Source: Actinomycetes bacterium
GTDB taxonomy: Bacteria > Actinomycetota > Acidimicrobiia > Acidimicrobiales > JAAEMS01
Length of the DNA: 42,393 bases
Assembly (NCBI GenBank): GCA_024225275.1
Contig: JAAEMS010000101.1
Span: 1-42,393 of the forward strand
Direction: 5' to 3'
Shown: positions 25,470-35,741 of the stretch, one piece after another
How the letters are laid out: every line of letters starts with the position of its first letter
Position numbering within the stretch: the first letter of the stretch is position 1
The notes under the pieces: model-generated
The model's database searches: none
The model's input: only the letters and a program-made list of their open reading frames with translations
Told to the model about the DNA's origin: nothing
Translations under genes and position numbers: made by a program

Positions 25470-27146
25470 ATGGCGTCCAGGAGCTGGCGGGCCGTTCTGG
25501 CTCTCGCGTTGATGGTGATCCTGGGTCTCGTCGCGCCCCCGTCCGCCCTGGCTCAGGAGACGACCACCACCTCGGAGGCCGCCCCGACGACCACGACCAC
25601 AACCGAGGTGTCCTCCACCACCACGACCCAGCCCCCGGCCCCCACCACGACCCAGCCCCCGGCCCCCACCACCACCTCCCCCCCCGGTGGGGCCACGACC
25701 ACAACCGCGCCCGCCGAGGCCTGCGCTCCGGACGATGAAGCGTGCGTTCCACCTCCATGCGACCCCGGCGTCTCTTGGCGGGAGGACGGCATCCCCTGCA
25801 CACCCGAGTGCGACCCGAGCCTGCCGGACTGTCCGGTAGCCCTCTGCCGGCCCGGCGACACCGATTGTGTCGAGCCTCCCAAATGTGATCCTGATGATCC
25901 CGATTGTGTGGGAGACCCCGTCGGCGGAGAGGGGGCCAGCGGTGAGGCACCGGGCGGCGCCTTCGAGGTCCCGCAGCGGGGGGCCTACGCTGACCAGCCC
26001 GAGTTTCGACCATCGCGGGTGATCTACGGTGAGGTCAGATCGGCGCGCGCCCAGCTCGAGGAACTGACCACCCAGCACGCGAATTCCGTTGAGAGGGTGA
26101 AGGCCTTGCGGCGCCTGGTGAAGAGCCTGCTGAGGTCGGTAGAGGCCTTGTCCGAGGATGAGCGGGATGCCCTCGGTGAGCTCGATGAGGCATGGGTCGA
26201 GTTCGAGTCGAGCACGGTCGACGCCTACATCCGCGGCTCCTGGACCGAGGGCAACGCCCTGCTCGACGCCGCCAGTGCCGGCGACTTCATCGCCCGCCGG
26301 GTGCTGATGTCATCGGTGCTGGAATCAGACGTGGTGACGATCCACGAGTTCATCGAGCTCAGGGAGAAGCTGGGAGGGCGGGTGCAGTCCACCTCTGATG
26401 ACCTGCGCCTGGCTCGCCAGTCGCTGGACTCGGCCCTACGCACCGAGGGTGCCCTCCGGGTCGAGGTCGACGACGCCGAGCTGGCCGTCGCCATGTTCGA
26501 GGCCAGGAGCGTGATCGCGGTGAACAACCTGACTTTCCCGGTAGCCGGCGAACACGACTTCATCGACTCCTGGGGTTTCCCCCGGATGCTCGGCACCGCA
26601 GACGAACACTGGCACGAGGGCATCGACGTCTTCGCCGAGTACGGCACCTCTCTGGTCGCCGCCGAACGTGGTGTTGTCTCCAAGATCAACGACAACCGCC
26701 TCGGCGGCCTGAGCGTGTGGCTCCAGGGCGAGAGCGGCATCGAGTGGTACTACACCCACCTCTCGGGAGTCGCCCCCGACCTCGAGGTGGGCCTCCTGGT
26801 CGAAGGAGGTGATGAGCTCGGCTACATCGGGACGTCGGGCAATGCCGCGGGCACTCCGCCCCACCTCCACATGCAGCTCCACCCCGACGGCGGTGCGCCG
26901 GTGAACCCGTTCCCCGTGTTGTCGGTCCTCGCCGAGCGTGATCAGATGGAGGCCGAGCGGACGGCGGCCCGTCTGGACTCGGGAGTCGATGACCTTCCGC
27001 CCGCCCTGCTGGCCCGTCCCAAGGGGGATTCGTCGCCCGACCAGGGCCTGCTGAACCGGTTGCCCAGTGGCACGGCGGGGGTCAGTAGCCTGCTGGCGAC
27101 GACAACCCCGCTCGTCGACGACTACCCGATCGAACCGGCGGGCTGA
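25470..27146 (+). CDS. Secreted M23 family peptidase with Thr/Pro linker and coiled coil
   Basis: A 558-residue exported protein. A signal peptide (LALALMVILGLVAPPSALA) ends near residue 29. A Thr/Pro-rich linker to about 90 includes an exact repeat of TTQPPAPT. A Cys- and Asp-rich segment of about 90-155 has paired C-x-PDD-x-x-C-like motifs. A helical coiled-coil region spans about 190-340. The M23 domain follows, with His382 and Asp386 in HEGIDVF and His465/His467 in HLHMQLH, so the zinc and catalytic residues are present. M23 enzymes with coiled coils cut peptidoglycan peptides, often during division or wall remodelling. A C-terminal tail lacks recognisable motifs. It ends inside the convergent ABC ATPase gene (65-base overlap). 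Confidence 0.9.
   Translation: MASRSWRAVLALALMVILGLVAPPSALAQETTTTSEAAPTTTTTTEVSSTTTTQPPAPTTTQPPAPTTTSPPGGATTTTAPAEACAPDDEACVPPPCDPGVSWREDGIPCTPECDPSLPDCPVALCRPGDTDCVEPPKCDPDDPDCVGDPVGGEGASGEAPGGAFEVPQRGAYADQPEFRPSRVIYGEVRSARAQLEELTTQHANSVERVKALRRLVKSLLRSVEALSEDERDALGELDEAWVEFESSTVDAYIRGSWTEGNALLDAASAGDFIARRVLMSSVLESDVVTIHEFIELREKLGGRVQSTSDDLRLARQSLDSALRTEGALRVEVDDAELAVAMFEARSVIAVNNLTFPVAGEHDFIDSWGFPRMLGTADEHWHEGIDVFAEYGTSLVAAERGVVSKINDNRLGGLSVWLQGESGIEWYYTHLSGVAPDLEVGLLVEGGDELGYIGTSGNAAGTPPHLHMQLHPDGGAPVNPFPVLSVLAERDQMEAERTAARLDSGVDDLPPALLARPKGDSSPDQGLLNRLPSGTAGVSSLLATTTPLVDDYPIEPAG
25622..25669 (+). repeat. Two exact 24-base tandem repeats in the linker
   Basis: Bases 25622-25645 and 25646-25669 are identical. 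In frame they encode TTQPPAPT twice within the Thr/Pro linker of the M23 peptidase. This is a slippage-prone site where linker length could vary between strains. Confidence 0.85.
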
Positions 27147-27959
27147 GCGCCTGATCGGCGGCGCTCCCTGGCTCGAGTGGGGCGCTGGGCAAGGCCAGCC
27201 AGCGGTCACCACGCCGTTCCAGGCTCACCGGAAGGCCGAAACAAGCGCTCAGTGACTCACTGGTCAGGACGTCGTCGATGGGCCCGGAGCCGGTGCAGAA
27301 TCCATCGGTGAGGAGCAGGACGTGACCGAAGGCGGGCGGGATCTCCTCGACGTGATGGGTCACCAGCACGATGGGCGGAGTATCGGGGTGGGAGGCCAGC
27401 TCGTCGAGGGTGGTCACCAGTTGTTCGCGACCCGCCAGGTCGAGTGCCGCGGTGGGCTCGTCGAGCAACACCAGCCCGGGTTCGGGCAGGAGGGCGCGAG
27501 CCACGAGGATGCGCTGGCGCTCGCCCGAGGACAGGGTGCCGAAGCGACGCTCGGACAGGTGGGCGCATCCGACCTGGGCCAGCAGGTCCTGGGCCCGGAT
27601 GATGTCGTCGGGGCCATAATGGTGCCACCACGGCTCGAGGGCCGCATTGCCCGCCGTCATGACCACGTCGAGGCAGGAGAGCTGAGGCCGGAGCAGATCG
27701 GCCAGACCGGCGCTGGCCAGCCCGATGCGCTTGCGTAGCTGACGTACATCGGTGCGGCCCAGCTCCTCGCCCAGCACCTCAACTCGGCCCGCGCTGGGGT
27801 GCCGGTACATGGACGCCAGACGGATGAGGGTCGACTTGCCCGACCCGTTCAGGCCCAGAAGGGCCCAGTGTTGGCCCGGCTCGATGGTCCAGTCGAGGTC
27901 AGTGAGAACCTGAGCATCGCCTTCGACGACGGACACACCCTCGAGGCGCAGAACGGCCA

Positions 27960-27960
<1 letters not shown>
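27082..27960 (-). CDS. ABC transporter ATP-binding protein without an adjacent permease
   Basis: A 292-residue single ABC domain. It has Walker A GLNGSGKST, signature LSSGERQR, Walker B LVLLDEPTAALD and switch His in LVTHHVEEIPP. The opening AVLRLEGVSVVEG and the EIPPAFGHVLLLTDG segment recall the YlmA/ModF-like class of stand-alone ABC ATPases. The ATG at 27960 overlaps the acyl-CoA ligase stop (TGATG), so the two are co-translated. The frame reaching 28212 is shadow of the ligase. The 3' end overlaps the convergent M23 gene by 65 bases. Partner and substrate unknown. Confidence 0.87.
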
Positions 27961-29768
<1,808 letters not shown>

Positions 29769-29895
29769 GCTTCTACGCTACCAAGCGGCGCTGCATCCGT
29801 CCGACCGAGAGCGCCGCCCCACCACTCCCGGGACCGCTTCCTCATGATGCTGCCCACGTGATCCTTCGAGGCTGGTCCCAGGGCTTGACAGCTCT

Positions 29896-31038
29896 TCAGT
29901 AGGTCGACCACTCCTGGGTGTCGAAGTCGTAGAGCTTGCAGGCCCGGGTGTTGGCCAGGTAGCGGCGCAAGGTCAGCTTCTCGTCGACCACTCGACCGGG
30001 GAAGGCGTCGGCGATGTGTCGGGCTGCCTCGTCGAGGTGATAGCAGGGGATCCGGGGATCGACGTGGTGGGGTACGTGGATGAAGATCGAGTGGAAGAAC
30101 GGCCGCACGAGGATCGGCACCCTCAGCACCGTGGTGCTGTCGAGCTGGCCCCGCACCTTGGTCCACCCGCGTCTGGTGGCCCACCGGAGGTCGGGCGAGA
30201 TGTGGTGGAGGTAGACGGTGAAACCGATCACCCACATGAACAGAACCATGGGCACGACCAGCAGCTTGAAAACCAGCCAGACGCTGCCCATCGGGTTTCC
30301 GTACATGGCCCAGCCCAACGCCGACATGGCCACCACGATCACCATGGTGACCCGGGCCAGCCACTTGCGGTCGCTCCCGATGGAGTCGACCCACTTGGCG
30401 GGGGGCTCGGTGAGCCGCACCATCTTCTCCCACCAGACGGCCCGCATGTAGTAGACGCCGGCCCCCAGCATCGACCATTCGAGGCGATGGCGCAGGCGGC
30501 CGATGCGCCCCATGGCCTGGTACTCGGTGGGGCTGACCGGATGCCACACGAAGTCCATGCCCTGGCGGGCGGTGTGGTTGTGGTGGATGTGGTTGTGGCC
30601 CAAGGCCCAGCTCTGTTTGATGTGCTGGGACGGGACCATCAGCCAGCGGGCCACCCGGTCGTTGGTCTTGCGGTCGGGGAACAGGGCCTGATGGGTGGCG
30701 TCGTGGGCGATGACGAACATCGCCGACACGGCCAGGCCGGCCAGCGCCCACAAGGGGACGACCAGCCACCAGGTGTCGGTGAGGGCGAGACCCACGAGGC
30801 TGGCGATCCACACGACGACATCGCGGGCCACGAGGCCCCACGATCGGGTGGGATTGCTCTGGCGGCAGTGGGCCGGCACGACCTTGATGACATCACGGAG
30901 ATCGAGGGGCTCGGCAGGGGCTGGGGGCGGGGTGGGAGAGACGGTGGTCACCGGGATGGCGGTCCTCTGTAGGGGAGATCCAGTGCGCTGGGGTGATCGG
31001 TAATGCAGATGGCTGGCCGACAGGGAGGCCGAGGTCAT
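29896..31038 (-). CDS. Fatty acid desaturase family protein
   Basis: A 380-residue membrane di-iron desaturase/hydroxylase. The three His boxes are present: HDATH at 112-116, HNHIHHNH at 148-155, and HVPHH in the C-terminal third. Hydrophobic segments flank them (DVVVWIASLVGLAL, WLVVPLWALAGLAVSAMFVIA, WLVFKLLVVPMVLFMWVIGF). The family uses O2 and electrons from ferredoxin or a reductase to modify acyl chains or carotenoid-like lipids. No electron-transfer partner is adjacent. ATG 31038 lacks a clear ribosome site, and a start further in is possible because the first 40 residues are Pro/Ser-rich. It diverges from the CoA transferase across a TetR-type palindrome. Confidence 0.88.
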   Translation of the reverse strand: MTSASLSASHLHYRSPQRTGSPLQRTAIPVTTVSPTPPPAPAEPLDLRDVIKVVPAHCRQSNPTRSWGLVARDVVVWIASLVGLALTDTWWLVVPLWALAGLAVSAMFVIAHDATHQALFPDRKTNDRVARWLMVPSQHIKQSWALGHNHIHHNHTARQGMDFVWHPVSPTEYQAMGRIGRLRHRLEWSMLGAGVYYMRAVWWEKMVRLTEPPAKWVDSIGSDRKWLARVTMVIVVAMSALGWAMYGNPMGSVWLVFKLLVVPMVLFMWVIGFTVYLHHISPDLRWATRRGWTKVRGQLDSTTVLRVPILVRPFFHSIFIHVPHHVDPRIPCYHLDEAARHIADAFPGRVVDEKLTLRRYLANTRACKLYDFDTQEWSTY

Positions 31039-31053
31039 GGCCGTTGGCGCCTA

Positions 31054-31069
31054 CCTACCGGTCGGTAGG
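31054..31069. promoter_or_regulatory. Candidate TetR-family operator
   Basis: CCTACC-GGTC-GGTAGG, a six-base inverted repeat with a four-base centre, lies 16-31 bases upstream of the desaturase start and about 64 bases before the CoA-transferase start. Palindromes of the ACCGGTCGGT kind are common targets of TetR-type repressors of lipid and acyl-CoA genes in Actinomycetota. No regulator gene is adjacent. Operator function is inferred. Confidence 0.5.
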
Positions 31070-31132
31070 GAGCGTAGCAGTACTTTCCGGCGGATATGGT
31101 CAGGAGACCACCCGTGTCTTGGAAGGACGCCC

Positions 31133-32353
31133 ATGACCCCTGTCCTGGAAGGACTCCGTATCGTTGAGGGATCCGCTTTCGTGGCGGCCCCACTAGGCGG
31201 TATGACCCTGGCCCAGCTCGGGGCCGACGTCATCCGGTTCGACGCCATCGGCGGGGGCCTCGACTACCAACGGTGGCCGGTCACCAATGAAGGCGTCAGC
31301 ATGTTCTGGGCTGGTCTCAACAAGGCCAAGCGTTCGATCCAGGCCGACCTGCGTACCCCGGAGGGCCGCGAGCTGGTCACCGCGGTCATCACCGCGCCGG
31401 GGCCCGAGGCTGGCATCTTCCTGTCGAACTTCCCCGAACGCGGCTGGCTGGGCTACGAGGCCCTGAAGAAGGGGCGCGACGATCTGATCTACGTGAACAT
31501 CATCGGCAACCCCGACGAGTCCACCGCCGTCGACTACACCGTGAACCCATCGTCGGGCTTCGCCTATGCGACCGGCCCCTCCGGGTCGGCCAAACCCACC
31601 AACCACGTGCTGCCCGCGTGGGACACCGCCACCGGCCTGACCGCCGCCCTGGGCCTCCTGGCCGCTGAACGGTTCCGAGCCCGCACCGGTGAGGGTCAGC
31701 TGGTGAAGCTCTCACTCACCGACGTCGCCTTCGCCATGGTCGCCAACCTCGGCTATCTGGCCCAGGCCCAGCTCACCAAGGAGGAGCGGGTGTCGGTGGG
31801 CAATGATCTCTACGGCGCCTTCGGGCGTGACTTCCCCACCGCCGACGGCCGTCGGGTCATGGTCGTCGCCATCAGCCTCCGCCAGTGGCAGAGCCTCTGC
31901 GACGCCACCCAGATCACCGATCACCTCCCGGCCATCGAGCAAGCCCTCGGGGTGGACCTGACCAAGGAGGGAGATCGTTACAAGGCCCGCGACGCGGTGT
32001 CGGCGTTCATCGCCCCCTTCATTGCCGACCACACCCTCGAGGAGCTCCGCGAGATCTTCGATGGCCACGACGTCTGCTGGGGGCCATACCAGACCTTCAC
32101 CCAGTTGGTGGCCGAGGATCCCCGCTGCTCGACCGACAACCCCATGTTCGCCATGGTCGACCAACCCTCGATCGGTCGGGTCCTCGTACCCCGCACCCCT
32201 CTGGCCTACAGCGAGGTCGAGCGGGGAGCACCGGGCCCCGCCCCCCGGCTCGGGGAGCACACCGATGAGGTGCTGGCTGACGTACTGGGCATGACCGATC
32301 ACGAGATCGGTCTCCTGCACGACAAGGGTGTGGTGGCTGGCCCGGCGGTCTGA
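31133..32353 (+). CDS. CaiB/BaiF family (family III) CoA transferase
   Basis: A 406-residue family III CoA transferase, which moves CoA between carboxylic acids. N-terminal motifs are LEGLRIVEGSAFVAAPLGGMTLAQLGADVIRFD, then LNKAKRSIQADL and PEGRELV. Next come LSNFPERGWLGYEALK, a TGLTAALGLLAAERFR helix and a C-terminal PAPRLGEHTDEVLADVLG, all typical of the family. ATG 31133 is chosen because GGAAGG lies six bases upstream. The frame from 31037 would run through the palindrome and is rejected. Substrate unknown. Possibly co-transcribed with the following small gene. Confidence 0.9.
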   Translation: MTPVLEGLRIVEGSAFVAAPLGGMTLAQLGADVIRFDAIGGGLDYQRWPVTNEGVSMFWAGLNKAKRSIQADLRTPEGRELVTAVITAPGPEAGIFLSNFPERGWLGYEALKKGRDDLIYVNIIGNPDESTAVDYTVNPSSGFAYATGPSGSAKPTNHVLPAWDTATGLTAALGLLAAERFRARTGEGQLVKLSLTDVAFAMVANLGYLAQAQLTKEERVSVGNDLYGAFGRDFPTADGRRVMVVAISLRQWQSLCDATQITDHLPAIEQALGVDLTKEGDRYKARDAVSAFIAPFIADHTLEELREIFDGHDVCWGPYQTFTQLVAEDPRCSTDNPMFAMVDQPSIGRVLVPRTPLAYSEVERGAPGPAPRLGEHTDEVLADVLGMTDHEIGLLHDKGVVAGPAV

Positions 32354-32365
32354 GCCGCCCTCACC

Positions 32366-32746
32366 ATGCTCTGGCTCGGCCCCCGCCCCAAACGAACAGC
32401 CGCCGGTCTCGTCACCCGGAGTCGACGCGGTCGGCCGCGCGCCGTGTGGCGTCACGCTGACCACGAGGTCGATCTCCCGGGCCACGGCTCAGTGCCCTAC
32501 GGCCGGTTGCGGGTTCGGTTCGTCGCTGGTGGCGATGTGCGCAAACGCCAATGGTATTTCAACGACTCCGACGAACAGCCCGACCCCGTGCTCAAGTCGG
32601 TAGTGAAGTTCGATCTGGCCATGGTCTCGATCGACGACGGCCCATGGTTGGCCACGCTCGAGGGCCCGCGGGCCCAGGGAGTCGTCGACGAGTTGATCGA
32701 GCACGGAGTCGAAGAGTACCGCCACGATGACCAGGAGCCGGCCTGA
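32366..32746 (+). CDS. Hypothetical protein, 126 residues
   Basis: Unrecognised. Third codon positions are strongly G/C-rich in this frame, so it is probably real. After a basic, possibly untranslated first 40 residues it has beta-like segments (YGRLRVRFVAGGDVRKRQWYF) and a regular C-terminal half (VVKFDLAMVSIDDGPWLATLEGPRAQGVVDELIEHG) ending in an acidic tail. No signal or membrane segment. ATG 32366 lies 13 bases after the CoA-transferase stop with no obvious ribosome site, so a later GTG is possible. It converges on the DUF418 gene with four bases between stops. Confidence 0.6.
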   Translation: MLWLGPRPKRTAAGLVTRSRRGRPRAVWRHADHEVDLPGHGSVPYGRLRVRFVAGGDVRKRQWYFNDSDEQPDPVLKSVVKFDLAMVSIDDGPWLATLEGPRAQGVVDELIEHGVEEYRHDDQEPA

Positions 32747-32750
32747 CCTT

Positions 32751-33875
32751 TCATCTTCGGAGGGGCTGCCAGGTCCGGTAGGTCGCCGACCGCCACAGCC
32801 ATTCGATCGGCCCGAACCGGAACCGCTCGAGCCAGGGTTTCGACCAGAGCAGCTGGAGCACCCACGCGCCCAGCACGAAGGCCGCGATTCCCGACCTGGT
32901 GAGGTCCCCCCGTTCGAGCACGACGCGTAGGGCCACGATGCCGAGAACGGTCTGGGCTAGATAGTTGGTCAACGCCATGCGGCCCACGGCCCGGACCCGT
33001 ACGTGGAGTGCGGTCGTAGTCCGTTGGTTCCAGAGGCTGATCAGGCCGACGTAGGCCAGCGCCATGGGAATCGTGGCCAAGGTGTTCGGAGCCAGGCCCG
33101 CGACGGAGACGTTCGGAGAGAAGCCCTCGGCCACCTGCCAGGCCAGACCGGCCATTGTCAACGGAAGTCCGATGGCCAGACCCCATCTCACCATTGACCG
33201 GTAGAACGCCGGTGGTCGTGTTCCTTGCACCACATCGAGGCGATAGAGGGCGACGCCGATGAGCATCATGCCGAGGGCCCGAAGGAAGAAGTCGCTGATC
33301 AGGAAAAGGCCGACCGCATCTCCGATGGCCCCTCCGTCGGCGTACCAGAAGCTGCCCAACCCTTCTCCGGTTGCGGGCACGGCTGTCTGGGTCATCACCG
33401 CGGCGACGGCGGACGAGAGAAGAGCGGCCGTCCCGAGTCCGAGCAGGGTGACGGGGTTTCGCCGTCGGAGAAGCAGCACGATCGGCGCACAGATGGCGTA
33501 CACCGTGAGCACATCGCCGTCCCAGACCAGCGCGTGCGCGAGCCCGATGCCCAACAGCAGGAGGTTTCGCCACAGGCTCAGGCGGAGGGCCGCCACCCCC
33601 TTGGCCTCCGCTCGCTCGATAAAGACCACCATGCCCACCCCGAATAGCAGGGAGAACAGGGCCATGGTCTTCTGGTCGATGAAGACCTCGCCCAGACCGC
33701 CGATGATCCAGTCGAGCCATGAGCGGGAGCCGGCGGCGTCGAGGTTGAAGTAGGCGGCATCGATGAGCCCGAACGAGATCGCATTCATGACCAGGATTCC
33801 CAGGGTGGCGACCCCACGGACCGTGTCGAGATTGGTGATGCGGTCGGACCCGGCGTGCGGTTGGCTAGACGTCAC
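32751..33875 (-). CDS. DUF418 family membrane protein
   Basis: A 374-residue polytopic membrane protein. The N-terminus (ITNLDTVRGVATLGILVMNAISF) and the C-terminal DUF418 block (GRMALTNYLAQT and FGPIEWLWRSATY) identify the YeiB-like family. Roughly nine or ten hydrophobic segments lie between, including LFSLLFGVGMVVFIE. Family function is unproven; members are thought to be transporters or envelope acyltransferase relatives. The first 11 bases overlap the ABC permease stop region, so it is the third gene of the exporter operon. Confidence 0.85.
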   Translation of the reverse strand: MTSSQPHAGSDRITNLDTVRGVATLGILVMNAISFGLIDAAYFNLDAAGSRSWLDWIIGGLGEVFIDQKTMALFSLLFGVGMVVFIERAEAKGVAALRLSLWRNLLLLGIGLAHALVWDGDVLTVYAICAPIVLLLRRRNPVTLLGLGTAALLSSAVAAVMTQTAVPATGEGLGSFWYADGGAIGDAVGLFLISDFFLRALGMMLIGVALYRLDVVQGTRPPAFYRSMVRWGLAIGLPLTMAGLAWQVAEGFSPNVSVAGLAPNTLATIPMALAYVGLISLWNQRTTTALHVRVRAVGRMALTNYLAQTVLGIVALRVVLERGDLTRSGIAAFVLGAWVLQLLWSKPWLERFRFGPIEWLWRSATYRTWQPLRR

Positions 33876-34587
33876 GGCGGGCGAACAGGTAGGAGCCGGA
33901 CCCGACGAACGCGACGAGCCAGAGGGTCAGAGTGATGCCCGCGGTGCCCAGGCTCAAGGCTGCCGGTCCGAACAAGTCGGCCGTGTTGGCGACCTCATTG
34001 GTGAGCGTGTCGAGAGCGGTACCGAACGAGTACTTGCCCACCTTGGGGATCAGGCTCAGGAGGGGGTCGAGCACCAGGACGAGGGCCACGGTGCCGACCA
34101 TGGCGAACGAGTCGCTACGGGTGATGGCCGACAGGCCGTAGGCCACCGCACCGGCTGCGAGGGCCACGAGACCGGCCGCCAACAGCTCGCGGCCGTTCCA
34201 CGCCACCGTCTGGTCGTTGAGTGACCCGACGGCCCAGGAAGCGGTCCAGCCGATGACGCCAGCGATGCCCGTGGCCGTGATGAGCGCAGCGGCGCCGACG
34301 CTGGCCTTGGTGGCGAAGGCCCGCATCCGTCGCGGCTCGCCGGTGAGCAGTCGCTTCACGGTTCCCTGGCGGTACTCGGTACCCAGGAGCCAGCCACCGA
34401 AGACGATGGCCACGAGAGGAGCCAGGAGTTGGAAGGTGGTGGTGAAGGCGACGCTGTAGGCCGCAGGGTCGGCAGGTGTGTAGAAGAGAAGTACGGCCGG
34501 TGAGGCCAGTACTCCTACGAGGAGGAGGGCGGCGCAGACCATCGGTGTGCGCTGGGTGCGGAGTTTGTACAGCTCGGCTGAGATCAT
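33865..34587 (-). CDS. ABC-2 type permease
   Basis: A 240-residue permease with about six hydrophobic segments, for example MVCAALLLVGVLASPAVLLFY, LLAPLVAIVFGGWLLG, AALITATGIAGVIGWTASW and ITLTLWLVAFVGSGSYLF. The motif GTEYRQGTVKRLL, with its charged cytoplasmic loop, is typical of ABC-2 permeases working with CcmA/DrrA-type ATPases. I chose ATG 34587, whose ribosome site AAGGAG lies six bases upstream. ATG 34602 is possible but contains that site. Overlaps the neighbouring genes' ends closely, giving the order ATPase, permease, DUF418. Probably exports a drug, lipid or peptide. Confidence 0.87.
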   Translation of the reverse strand: MISAELYKLRTQRTPMVCAALLLVGVLASPAVLLFYTPADPAAYSVAFTTTFQLLAPLVAIVFGGWLLGTEYRQGTVKRLLTGEPRRMRAFATKASVGAAALITATGIAGVIGWTASWAVGSLNDQTVAWNGRELLAAGLVALAAGAVAYGLSAITRSDSFAMVGTVALVLVLDPLLSLIPKVGKYSFGTALDTLTNEVANTADLFGPAALSLGTAGITLTLWLVAFVGSGSYLFARRDV

Positions 34588-34598
34588 GGTTGTCTCCT

Positions 34599-35609
34599 TC
34601 ATCGGCTCGTCGCGGTGACGAGCTGGTTGGTGGGGGTCTCGACTTCACGGGGCGTCGGTGTCGCGAGCGGAGCGGTCATCGACAGGAAGGCGTCTTCGAG
34701 GCTGACGCGGTGGGCACGGATCTCAGTGGCGTAGATGCCGGTCGCGGCGAGGGTCTCGTTGACCTCGCGGCCCGTCCATCCGGCGGGAAGCGTCACGGTC
34801 AGGGTCTCGGCATCGGACGAGTCGAGGGAGAGCCCCGCGTCCACGAGGCGACGGGTGGCGCCGTCGACCGAGGCCGGGGCCAGGACAACCGTGAGGAGGG
34901 GACTGCTGTGGCGGTTCAGGATCTCATCGGTGGTGCCGGCCGCGATCAGCTGACCTCGGTCGAGGACGACGAGACTGTCGCACGCCTGCTGCACTTCGGA
35001 GAGCTGGTGGGACGACACGAGCACCGTCGTGCCCATGCTCGGTAGGCGGCGTAGGAGGTGACGGTTCTCGACGATGCCAGCGGGGTCGAGCCCGTTGGCT
35101 GGCTCGTCCAGGATCACCAGCTCAGGGCTGCCGATCATCCCTACGGCGATGCCCAGGCGCTGCTTCATGCCCAACGAGTAGGAGCCGGCGCGGTCTCGGG
35201 ACCGATCGGCGAGGTCGACGAGCTCGAGGAGCTCGTCGATCCGGCAGTCGTCGGCCGGCACACCCAGGACCCGGGCCTGGAGTTCGAGATTCTGGCGAGC
35301 CGACAGCCGCTCATAGAGAGCGGGGGCCTCGATGAGGGCGCCCACCCGCTGCAGGGCGTGGGCGAAGTCGGGGGCGGCGAGGTCGGTGCCGAGCAGGGAG
35401 GCCCGCCCCGAAGTGGGGCGGACGAGTCCGAGCAGCATCTTCATGGCGGTCGTCTTACCGGCGCCGTTCGGTCCGAGCAGGCCGACTACTTGTCCTGCGG
35501 GTACCTCGAAGGAGAGGGAGTCGACCGCCGTGTGCGACCCGTACCGTTTGGTCAGGGACTCCGCGGCGACGACTGTGCGGGCCTGTTGTTTCTTGGTCGT
35601 GTTGTCCAT
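34599..35609 (-). CDS. ABC-2 type exporter, ATP-binding protein
   Basis: A 336-residue ATPase of the CcmA/DrrA group. It has Walker A GPNGAGKTT, an ALIEAPALYERLSARQNL segment typical of bacitracin/lantibiotic-type exporters, signature YSLGMKQRLGIA, Walker B LVILDEPANGLDPAG and switch His in SSHQLSEVQ. A C-terminal domain of about 110 residues follows, ending SLEDAFLSMT. ATG 35609 begins the operon; GAGG lies close upstream. It is divergent from a histidine kinase gene, with 132 bases between, an arrangement common for kinase-controlled antimicrobial exporters. Confidence 0.92.
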   Translation of the reverse strand: MDNTTKKQQARTVVAAESLTKRYGSHTAVDSLSFEVPAGQVVGLLGPNGAGKTTAMKMLLGLVRPTSGRASLLGTDLAAPDFAHALQRVGALIEAPALYERLSARQNLELQARVLGVPADDCRIDELLELVDLADRSRDRAGSYSLGMKQRLGIAVGMIGSPELVILDEPANGLDPAGIVENRHLLRRLPSMGTTVLVSSHQLSEVQQACDSLVVLDRGQLIAAGTTDEILNRHSSPLLTVVLAPASVDGATRRLVDAGLSLDSSDAETLTVTLPAGWTGREVNETLAATGIYATEIRAHRVSLEDAFLSMTAPLATPTPREVETPTNQLVTATSR

Positions 35610-35633
35610 GTCCTCATCGTGGCGAGAGAGGCT

Positions 35634-35646
35634 TGATGGGTCATCA
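35634..35646. promoter_or_regulatory. Small palindrome between exporter and two-component genes
   Basis: TGATG-GGT-CATCA, a five-base inverted repeat, lies in the divergent region, 25 bases before the exporter ATPase start. It could be a binding site for the adjacent NarL-type response regulator, but five-base arms also arise by chance. Confidence 0.25.
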
Positions 35647-35741
35647 GGCAGATGGCCGTATCGGGGTCCTCCTTCGGGCTGATGTGGGTCTCGTACTTAT
35701 GACCGATCCGCGCGTGGCGGCCGATCTCTAACCTGGGAGTC

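Noticed and set aside
25560..25720. Possible CRISPR-like or microsatellite array
   Set aside because: Only two exact 24-base units, in frame, encoding a Thr/Pro linker. No spacers.
25098..26078. Antisense frames with Gly-rich repeats opposite thiQ and the M23 linker
   Set aside because: The Gly-rich repeats are just the complement of the Thr/Pro codons of the M23 linker.
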